From contig CM038926.1 of the NCBI GenBank assembly GCA_021904315.1, positions 1,334,718 through 1,398,717 on the forward strand: a stretch of 64,000 nt of DNA, written 5' to 3'. The stretch is from Sphagnum magellanicum (Eukaryota; Streptophyta; Sphagnopsida; Sphagnales; Sphagnaceae). Shown piece after piece: positions 55,807 to 64,000 of the stretch. The position numbers and the translations under genes are program-made. Within the stretch, counting starts at the first letter, position 1. Each line of letters begins with the position of its first letter. The notes beneath the pieces were generated by a model. The model was not told the origin of the DNA, made no database searches, and saw nothing but the letters and a program-made list of their open reading frames with translations.

Positions 55807-56214
55807 GTTCCTATATTTATCAATCCTAATTAGGAATTAGATTTTCATGTTCACACTGATGCATCTCAGTTAGTAGTAGGGGCAATATTGGCCCAGAACC
55901 CAACAAGTAAAATAAATCAAACTATTATGTACTCATCAAGATTACTTAATTTTGCTTAGAGAAATTATATTATTATAGAAAAATAGGCTTTAGTTATGGT
56001 TTATGCCTTATACAAGTTTAGGCATTACTTGTTAAACAACATGTTTACTTTTTACGTGGACCATATGGCTTTAGCGTATTTGGTCACCAAGCCACAGGTT
56101 TCTGGCAAGTTAACTAGATGGCTATTACTATTTTTGGAGTATGACTTCAAAATTGTTTATAAACTTGGTAGATCCCATTTAATGGCAAATGCATTGAGTA
56201 GATTACCCAATTAG
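55807..56214 (+). pseudogene. RNase H of family-1 copy B
   Basis: It reads HVHTDASQLVVGAILAQNP, then MYSSRLLNFA, a stop, MVYALYKFRHYLLNN, FYVDHMALAYLVTKP and VYKLGRSHLMANALSRLPN before a stop at 56212. The last 72 codons (55996-56214) are open. The catalytic Asp in HTDAS and the D in YVDHMAL are present. Confidence 0.85.
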
Positions 56215-56439
56215 ATAGAACCTTTTAGGGTACCTAATCAAACTTGTGATGCTCACCTATTTACCCTACACCTTGAATGGTTACAGAATGTGTATAAATA
56301 TTATTAGGAGTGATGCTAGAAAGATTCACAATATCCCAAAGACAATATTTAGCCCAAAGATCTAAACCATTTGTGCTTCAAAAGGGAGTATTGTATAGAT
56401 TTGGACAAGGTAACATGTTTTGTCAAGTTTTGCAATCAG

Positions 56440-57240
56440 AATAAGTGTCCATAGTTTTGTAAAAATTACATGGAGGCATTGTAGGAGGGCATTTCTTTTC
56501 TAATATCATTGTGCGAAAGATCTTGGATGTTAGTTATTGGTGGCCGATGATGAATCAAAACATTCATGAATGTTGTCAAACTTATGACCAATGTCAAATA
56601 ACATGTAACCTGTTGACCCAAAATTTGGCCAAATTGGTTACCACATTACCTAATGAACCACTTCAAAAATGGGGATTGGATTTTATTGGACCTATTAAAC
56701 ATGTAAGAAGAATGTCAAGCAACTAATACGTTCTGGTAGCCACTAACTATGGAACAAAATGGGTGGAAGCCTGAGCACTCAACACCAACACTATTGCAAT
56801 AATCACCAAGTTTCTATATGAACATATTTTTATAAGGTTTGGATGTCCATTAACCATTATGACTTATCAAGGTCCCTAATTTGTTAATGATGCAATCATG
56901 TACTTCACTAACCATTTTATTTTGAGACATACCAGTTACACTGTTTATTATCCACAAGGAAATGGATAGTTGAGTCTATAAACAAGGTTTTTGGAACCTT
57001 ATTAACCAAACTAGTTAATGAAAATAAAAATGATTGGGATGAGCACATGTCCACATTCTTATTTTCATATTGAATTGCCTACAAAGTTGGAACTAATCAT
57101 ACCCCATTTCAGCTAGTGTATGGATTACATCCAATATTACCTACATAGTATTTGTTATCATCTAAACCTAGTGAAAATAGAGATCCACAACTTGTTAAAG
57201 TCCTAACTAGTTCATTGCACGAGATCGAATTGCTTCAAAC
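56440..57240 (+). pseudogene. Integrase of family-1 copy B (decayed)
   Basis: The zinc domain has SYWWPMMNQNIHECCQTYDQCQ. The core has KWGLDFIGPIKHV with the first Asp. The second Asp is lost because copy B reads TYQGP where copy A has IDQGTH, and a stop precedes the Glu segment. DWDEHMSTFLF and THTPFQLVYGLHP-like words follow. Not functional. Confidence 0.75.
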
Positions 57241-57693
57241 CAATGGAACATATCATTATGGTCACAAAATCAGTTCATTAAAACCAAGTTTCAATTTGGA
57301 GAGTATGTATTATGGTTTCTAGGGGTTGTTTCCAAACATGTTCCAAAATTTGAAAGACGATGGTTTGGACTTTATAGGATACAATACTATTTGCCTAATA
57401 ATACGATTTTACATGTCACCATTGATAAGTTTGATCCTAACCTAGTGCTTGTCAACATCAACTAGTTGAAGCCATATAGGTTCATTGAAGACAAAATTTT
57501 GCAAGCTATATTGGTCAAACCAAGTGACTTGGTCACAAATAAACCTATTCGAACTAGAAAACTTGAACCACTACCTATTGAACTTGAAGAATTTCAACAT
57601 GTAGAATTTGAACCGGTTTGTAATTATTTGACACCTGGTAACATTAAAAAAACATATGTGCTTGTTCATCATTACCACAATGTGCCTATTTAA
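57241..57693 (+). pseudogene. Integrase C-terminal tail of family-1 copy B
   Basis: It matches 10090-10540 of copy A. Readable words are FQFGEYVLWF, RRWFGLYRIQ, IDKFDPNLVLVNIN, then an open 75-codon frame (57466-57693) with KPYRFIEDK and an acidic stretch RKLEPLPIELEEFQH. No chromodomain is seen. Confidence 0.6.
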
Positions 57694-57896
57694 GACAATG
57701 ATGTAACTAATAGTTATGATCAGAATGACATGTTTAGAATGGCACTTATTGATGTCTACCTTTTAGGAGTTTCTAACCCTAAAGGTTGTGTCGATTCACA
57801 GCTATAGAAACATTTTTATTTGAAAGAATATAAGGAATTGCCTCGGTTTTCATTATGTTTTTGCGTTTTCACTTACTTTTTCATCTTGAAAGGGGC

Positions 57897-60800
57897 CATG
57901 AGTGAGAGTGCTTTAAAGAAGCTAAAATGAGAAGCAGAAGATAAGGAGGTTGAAAGAAAAGTTAACGCTTTTAGGAGGGAACATATTGACATAAAAAAAA
58001 GCGGAACATGTTTGGTTAATTAGAGCGATTTATGTAGAATCACTTACTTCACACACACCTACAACAAAAGATATTTGAGTTTTTGAACAAAAACTAATAA
58101 GTGGGGAGTTGGAAAAGGAATTAGAAGCAACCCTTAACTTTCTTAAGAAAACCATTACTTTTACAACAACACCAGCACCACAAGTCATTGTTATTTCAGA
58201 CTCAAAGGAAGAGGTGGAAATTATACCTCAACCTATTATTGAGGAATAGCTAGAACCATTTCTTGCATCAAGACTTGTGGAAAAAGAGGAGTTGCAACAA
58301 CTTGTTGTTGGGGAACGAACAGAACAAGTTTTTTCATCAAGACATGTGGAAGAAAAGAAACTGTAGCAACCTGTGAACAATGGAGAAGAGTTTTTTCAAG
58401 AACTCTTTAAAGAAAGACTTGTGTCTAACATTATTCCTTAGTGCCTAAGATCATAAATAAGAACCATGATGAAGCGAAAAGGCAAAACACATGTAGAAAA
58501 ACAAGTTGAGAAACATGTTAAGAAGAAAACAATATCGAAAGTGAAAGAGAGCTAGAAGATGTTGTAGTGGATGAAGATGGACTCCAACAAACTCAAATGG
58601 GTTAAGTGAGCCAGTTTGGAGAGTCTATTCAACTTGTAGTGGACAATGCCAAGAAAATATTAGTTATGAAACTTCTTATAAACCTGGGAAGCAACAAATA
58701 ATGGAAGAATTCGAAGGTGAATATGTGGTCAAGAGATTCTCATTGATAAGGTACTTATTCATGAGAAATTTGGAATTTCCAAGGAAGGAGTTGTAGATGC
58801 TAGAAATGCAACTTTGGAAGCTAAAACCACCTTAAAAGGAATTGCAAGTCCACATGCCTTTGTTGAGAATGAACAATGGAGTGTAGTGCACATGAAAGAG
58901 GAATTTCATGTGAAATTTGCAACCATTTTGCAAAATCTTCATAAAATAAAGAGGTTAGTTTATTTCAACAACCAAATTGTTATTACTTTTGACCTAGCTA
59001 GTAGGGGGCAACATGTTAATTAGTGTTTTATGATGTTGACCTAGTTACTAGTTGAATTAACTTGTTGGATTGAATGTCAAGAAAAGACAATAGCTAATGA
59101 CGCACTCTCAACTCCTTAAAGGACTCAAATGTGAGCCCAAGTAAACAGTGGAAGAGGGAGGAGTCGGAGCACGCTCCCTAGCTCACAACATTTTGAGGGG
59201 TAGAGGGGCGTGTTGGAGCTCTGGGATGGGACTAGGAAGAGTTGACAAGCTTCACTCACTCACACGGGCCTGCACACAAACCACACCAAGTGGTTAGTGC
59301 ATAGTTGCAACACCTTTGGTGCTAGGACGAGCCATGGGCAACACGGACACACAAAACTCACCGCGGCCCGGACTTGGGGGAAGCCACCACCTTCCCCTTA
59401 TACTATGCTCTGTGGCTGGTCACGGAGGCTACATCCAAATGGCTTTTCTTTCTCGGGAGTCCCGAGTGGGAGTCCTGAAATCGCGCCAAATGGGACTCCC
59501 GAAACTTTGGAGCCCCATAACTTTGCGAGCAGGCTTCGGATCGTAATGCGGTCTAAAGCAAAGTTGTAGCTCTTGTCGAGAGCTTTCCAACAATATGTGG
59601 CACGCCCCATGCAGCTAAGTAAATCGGGTCGATTCTCGACTTTTTGTGGTCGGGAGTCAAATTGGCAGTTTGACTCCCGGCCCTTCTTTTGGCCATAACT
59701 TGAGTTTTAAATGTCTAAATGAGCAATACGAGACCATTTTAAACATCTACGTTTTAAGGGCTTTGCAATGATATAAAGAACGTCACAAGCCATTGAGGTT
59801 TGACCCATACAATTGCTCTCTGAAGTTTTGGGAGTCCACCGGGACTCCATCTCTCAAAGTGGGAGTTGCCTTGGGAGTGTGAGTGTTCACTCCGTCACAC
59901 TCCCTCACACTTTCTTACACTCCCGGGAGTATGTGATGTGATTCCCGGGCTTCTTCTTGCCTTGATTCCCGGGCTTCCTCTTGCTTTAACTCTCGGGTTT
60001 CTTCTTGGCCCGTAACCTTACAACCCCTTTGCCTTGGTCGTGAGCCGAAAGCTAGGGTCGCGAAAACTAATCCAATTTCTAGCAAAACCAAAGCAGATAA
60101 TTGCTATTCAAGGCCTATCTTACACATTTTGTTCAAGAAGTGGTTCCCTTTATCAAAGGTGCTTTCACCAAGAATAACAATTCTAAAAAAACTTATATCA
60201 CCAACCAATCAAGAGTGCTAAGTTGTACAATAACAATAAGTTATTGTTAATGGGGAATAGTTATTGAATGAAAAGACTAGCACACTTGATTACAACATCA
60301 CCCTTACCAACACATTAATCTCATTGACTAAAGACACACACAAAATTGCTTACACCAAAGGACATGTTAAGCTATGAACTTGTTACTTCATCGCCAAGAA
60401 AGAAGTCTAGGTTTACTTTTGGATCATTGGTTAATGATTCAAAAGAGGATGAAAAGAAAACCTGTTTAGATGACATTGGAGATGGAGGAGGGGAAAAACT
60501 TAATGCAACAACTACACAATGCAACATTGAGGAAGAACCTGAACCCAACTTGGATAAGGTAATTGACAACATCCAAGTTGAATTTGTTGTGTTTGCTGAA
60601 CCTATAGTTTCCATTACAAAGGTTGTAGTTATAACCACAAAATCATTTCAACCTATTCAACAAGTAGTTGAACCTATACAAATAGAAAACCTGCAATTTT
60701 CTAGATTTCAACTTGTCTTGATTTTTGGTCATTCCACAAAAACTCTGAGATTGATTAACATGTTTTTAGAGCAAGTTGCTCAAAATGCCACAACTTGGTT

Positions 60801-61335
60801 CGAGGCATTGCAAGAACTTTCAAACCTTAAAATTGAGTTTGAATAAGTCAAAGAAAATTCGTCTAAGAACCATAATCACCTACAAACCTATAGCCTAAAG
60901 CTAGAAACAATGTAGCAAACTTTGAAGAATTGTGACAAAGAATTAGTCACAGTCAAAGGATAACTAAGTAGGGTCTAACATGAAAACCATAACTTGTCCA
61001 ATAAGTTGAATGAGGCATAACAGGCTACTAGAAAGACTGAGAACTTGTAATAAGAATATGCCAAGCTCAACTAATTCAACTAGAAGACCCACAAGGATTT
61101 GAATCATCTCCAAGTTGATTTGGAGCAAATGACACAAGATTATGCTAAAATGGAAAAGTCCAATTTGGAACAACAGGGTATCATAACTAGTTTGGAGCAA
61201 ACCCGTCAAGATCTCAAGGAGTAACATGTAGTTGCCCACATAGAATTTGATAGGGAGAAACAAAGTTTTGTTATTCAAATCCAAGATTGGAAAGGTCAGT
61301 ATGGAACAACTAAAGTACAACTAAACAAACCTAGC
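57897..61335 (+). pseudogene. Accessory ORF of family-1 copy B, unknown protein with coiled coil
   Basis: It is homologous to the copy A accessory ORF and split by a solo LTR at 59098-60065. The compact part is open at 58814-59023 (GIASPHAFVENEQWSVVHMK, ATILQNLHKIKRLVYF). After the LTR an open stretch of 166 codons (60346-60846) holds the basic patch SPRKKSRFTFGS, an acidic EEEPEPNLDKVIDN segment, a hydrophobic/Gln-rich middle, and FLEQVAQNATTWFEALQELS, which starts the coiled coil. The coiled coil continues with stops to about 61335 (LQVDLEQMTQD, NLEQQGIITSLEQ-like). Both copies keep the same order and length, so it was part of the active element. Function unknown. Confidence 0.6.
59098..60065 (-). 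repeat. Solo LTR of family 2 in the copy B accessory ORF
   Basis: In reverse orientation it runs from TGACGCACTCTC to AGGGTCGCGAAA, about 968 bases, flanked by GCTAA (59093-59097) and ACTAA (60066-60070), one mismatch. The uninterrupted copy A sequence (gtagcaactaaccta) confirms the insertion site. Confidence 0.92.
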
Positions 61336-61340
61336 CCCAT

Positions 61341-62316
61341 TGTTGCAACCCTAGCTTTGGGCTTGCAACCAGGGCAAAGGGGTTGCAAGGTTGTGGGCCA
61401 AGAGGAAGGAAGCCCGAGAGTCAAGGCAAAGGCATTGCAAGGTTGCGGGCCAAGAGGAAATCGGGGAGTCACATCACATACTCCCGGGAGTGTAAGAAAG
61501 TGTGAGGGAGTGTGAGGGAGTGAACACTCACACTCCCAAGACAACTCCCATTTTGGGAAATGGAGTCTTGGTGGACTCCCAAAACTTCAGAAAGTGATTT
61601 CAGGGATCAAAATTCAATGGCTTGTGGCGTTCTTTATATCATTGGAGATCTCTTGAAACATAAATGTCTAAAATGGGCTTGCATTGCTCATTCATACATC
61701 TGAAACACAAGTTATGGCCAAAAGAAGGGCCGGGAGTCAAACTATCAATTTGACTCCCGACCACAAAAAGTCAGGAATTGACCCGATTTATTTGTCTATA
61801 GACAACATGCAACATACCATTGGAAAGCTCTTGACGAGAGCTACAACTTTGCTTTAGACCGCACTTCAATCGGAGGTTTGCTCGCAAAGTTATGGGGCTC
61901 CAAAGTCACGGGAGTTCCAATTGGCGGGATCTCGGGACTCCCACTCGGGAGTCCCGGGACAGAAAAGCCATTTGGATGTAGGCTTTGTGGCCAACCAAAG
62001 AGTATACTATAAGGGGGAAGGTGGTGGCTTCCCCCAAGTCCGGGCCGTGGTGAGTCTTGTGTGTCCGTGTTGCCCGTGGTTCGTCCTAGCACCAAGGGTG
62101 CTTCAACTATGCACTAACCACTTTGTGTGAGTTTTGTGCAGGCCCGTGTGAGTGAGTGAAGCTTGTAAACTCTTCCTAGTCCCATCCTGAAGCTCCAACA
62201 CGCCCCTCTACCTCTCAAAGTGTTGTGAGTTAGGGAATGTGCTCCAACTCCTCCTTATTTTGCTACTTTCTACTTTGGTTCACATTTGAGTCCCTTGAGG
62301 AGTTGGGAGTGCGTCA
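61341..62316 (+). repeat. Family-2 LTR cutting copy B
   Basis: It runs from TGTTGCAACCC to GGGAGTGCGTCA, 976 bases. The left flank is copy B (ctagccccat) and the right flank is a family-3 LTR fragment. The flanking 5-mers do not match, so this junction arose by recombination or deletion, not by simple insertion. A GTGTGAGGGA duplication near 61500 adds length. Confidence 0.88.
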
Positions 62317-62588
62317 GTGCTAAGTCTTGTGTGTCCAAGTGCCCGTGGCAAGTCCCAACACCCAACGGTGTCCCGAATGCTAAACTAACCTTTTGTGGTT
62401 GGTTTTTAGATGCAGATTCACACGAGCTAAATTAGTCTCTCTTCCTAATTTAATCCCTGGGCTCGGAACTTGACCCTCTACCCCAACTTAAAGTTGGAAG
62501 CCGGGAGCGTGCTGCTAAGTCACAATTTCCGCAACTTGACTTTGTGAAACCCTCAAGTGGGTTTCACCTCGTGGCTTGGGAGCGCGTC
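62317..62588 (+). repeat. 3' fragment of a family-3 LTR
   Basis: It matches 34496-34767 from gtgagtcttgtgtgtccaag to GGAGCGCGTCA. The first two thirds of the LTR are missing. Confidence 0.85.
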
Positions 62589-62742
62589 AAACTACATGAT
62601 CAACTCGTCTTCTCTAGGGTAAGTCTTCAGGCAATTCATGGGGCATCACATCCGGGAACTCTTCCAAAACTTGCTTTATGCACTTGGGGGAAGTCACCAA
62701 CTTGGTGGCTTCCTTGGGCTCATATTCGTCCAACACCCGCAT
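62589..62742 (-). pseudogene. Reversed pol fragment between two LTR pieces
   Basis: The minus strand reads RVLDEYEPKEATKLV, then KCIKQVLEEFPDVMPHELPE, then a stop and RRRVDH, matching 39228-39375 of the family-2 element ([32 protein letters not shown]). It is the linker between protease and RT of a second chromovirus copy. It differs enough to come from a different element or subfamily. Confidence 0.85.
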
Positions 62743-62987
62743 TGTCACAACCCCACTTTTGGCAAAGTGGGAGAATGCAACTCCCACTCCCAAAAGTGGG
62801 AGACTTGGAGTCCTCAGGGTCTCCCGAAAATTCAGAAGACGAATTGAGGGGTCAAATCTCGTCACCCCTTGGCGCGTTCTTTATATCAATGGAAAGTTCT
62901 TGAAATGTAGATGTCCAAAATGGCTTCGCATTGCCCATTTGGACATATGCAGCCTAAGTTATGAGCAAAAGAAGGGCCGGGAGTCAA
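62743..62987 (+). repeat. 5' part of a third LTR type, interrupted
   Basis: It begins TGTCACAACCCCACTTTTGG. It resembles family 3 in layout but differs through its first 100 bases, then shares the gttctttatatcaatggaaa and gaagggccgggagtcaa segments. A family-2 LTR inserts at 62988, and the sequence resumes at 63993 (after the second TSD copy) to the window end. It sits inside the reversed pol fragment. Confidence 0.75.
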
Positions 62988-63987
62988 TGTCGCAACCTTA
63001 GCCTTGGGCTCGTGACCATGGCTAAGGGGGGTTGCAAGGTTGCGGGCCAAGAGTAAGGAAGCCCGGGAGTCAAGGCAAAGGCATTGAAAGAGTGCGGGCC
63101 AAGAGGAAGCCCGGGAGTTAAGGCAAGAGGAAGCCCGGGAGTCACATCACATACTTCTGGGAGTGTTAGAAAGTGTGAGGGAGTATGAGGGAGTGAACCC
63201 TCACACTCCCAAGGCAACTCCCACTTTGAGAGATGGAGTACCGGTGGATTCCCGAAACTTCACAGAGCGATTGCAGGGGTCAAACCTCAATGGCTTGTGG
63301 CGTTCTTTATATCATTGGAGATCTCTTGAAACGTAAATGTCTAAAATGGGCTTGCATTGCTCATTTAGACATCTGAAACATAAGTTATTGTCAAAAGAAG
63401 GGTTGGGAGTCGAACTGCCAATTTGATTCCCTACCACAAAAAGTCAGGAATCGACCTCTCTTCGATGTCCGATTCGAGAATGCAACACGGCGTTGGAAAG
63501 CTCTCGACGAGAGCTACAACTTTGCTTTAGACTGCATCACAATCTGAGGTTTGCTCGCAAAGTTATGGGGCTCCAAAGTCCTGGGAGTCCCATTTGGCGC
63601 GATTTCGGGACTCCCACTCGGAAGTCCCGGGAAAAATAGCCATTTGGATGTAGCCTCCGTGGAGAGCTGCAAAGTATACTATAAGGGGGAAGGTGGTGGC
63701 TTCCCCCAAGTCCGGGCTGTGGTGAGTCTTGTGTGTCCGTGTTGCTCGTGGCTCGTCCTAGCACCAAGGGTGCTTTAACTTTGCACTAATCACTTTGTGT
63801 GGGTTATGTGCAGGCCCGTGTGAGTGAGTGAAGCTTGTCAACTCTTCCTAGTCCCATCCCGGAGCTCCAACACGCCCCTCTACCCCTCAAAGTGTTGTGA
63901 GCTAGGGAACGTGCTCCGACTCCTCCTTTTCCGCATCTTTCTACTTGGGCTCACATTTGAGCCCTTTAAGGAGTTGGGAGTGCATCA
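62988..63987 (+). repeat. Solo LTR of family 2 with perfect target duplication
   Basis: It runs from TGTCGCAACC to GGAGTGCATCA, about 1000 bases, flanked by GTCAA on both sides (62983-62987 and 63988-63992), an exact duplication. It inserted in the middle of the central dyad of another LTR (gggagtcaa|actgc). It has tandem additions of agaggaagcccgggagt near 63110. The perfect duplication and preserved stem gctctcgacgagagc (63501-63515) make it one of the younger insertions. Confidence 0.93.
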
Positions 63988-64000
63988 GTCAAACTGCGAG
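63988..64000 (+). repeat. Continuation of the interrupted LTR, cut by the window end
   Basis: gtcaaactgcgag is the second target-site copy followed by the resumed dyad of the LTR that began at 62743. Confidence 0.7.

Larger units (their letters stand above)
48294..61340 (+). mobile_element. Family-1 Ty3/gypsy retrotransposon, copy B internal region (decayed)
   Basis: It is homologous to copy A from about 48703 (copy A 3979) onward, and supplies the leader that copy A has lost. The pol domains are better preserved than in A. It is interrupted by a solo LTR at 50080-51110 that carries a MITE, a CACTA-like element at 53207-55354 and a solo LTR at 59098-60065. A roughly 0.75-kb part of gag is missing. 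Its 3' side is cut at 61340 by another family-2 LTR within the accessory ORF, at the copy A equivalent of about 13220. Confidence 0.85.

Overview
This window reads as plant nuclear DNA from a large, repeat-rich genome. Most of it is nested, decayed LTR retrotransposons of plant type: Ty3/gypsy elements, one with a chromodomain and a methionine-tRNA-type primer site, plus a Ty1/copia remnant. CACTA-like DNA elements and a tRNA-derived SINE head are also present. The two host loci have GT..AG introns. The only clearly intact host gene encodes a MORN-repeat protein whose C-terminal repeat resembles the sperm-associated MORN3 type. If that is right, a land plant with swimming sperm (bryophyte, lycophyte, fern, cycad or Ginkgo) is more likely than a flowering plant. 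That is inference; the species cannot be named from the sequence.

Layout: 1-3.2 kb is AT-rich and dominated by a degenerate tandem repeat (640-2560). 3.2-15.05 kb is a decayed gypsy element (family 1, copy A) joined at its 5' side to a truncated family-2 LTR and ending in its own 3' LTR. 15-17.5 kb holds AT-rich DNA and short dispersed repeats. 17.9-26.3 kb is the gene island: a possible coiled-coil exon, an intron-bearing SPT2 chromatin-protein pseudogene, a near-perfect 34-bp-arm palindrome and the three-exon MORN gene. 26.3-32.2 kb carries a three-copy tandem repeat and a copia relic. 32240-43852 is a complete gypsy chromovirus (family 2) with both LTRs, PBS, PPT and a one-mismatch target duplication; five other LTRs are nested in it. 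43.9-47.7 kb holds a minus-strand decayed ORF of unknown family split by a tandem array. 47759-61340 is family 1, copy B, broken by two solo LTRs, a 118-bp CACTA-like MITE and a 2.1-kb CACTA-like element that contains the SINE head. 61.3-64 kb is a pile-up of LTRs and a reversed pol fragment.

Most transposon genes are broken by stops, largely where CAA, CAG or CGA would be expected, as methylation-driven C-to-T decay would produce. No operon-like or defence system is visible. The best candidate for something little described is a long accessory ORF between integrase and 3' LTR in both family-1 copies, with a globular segment, a basic patch and a long coiled coil. A paired dyad that appears to covary between the two LTR families is the second.
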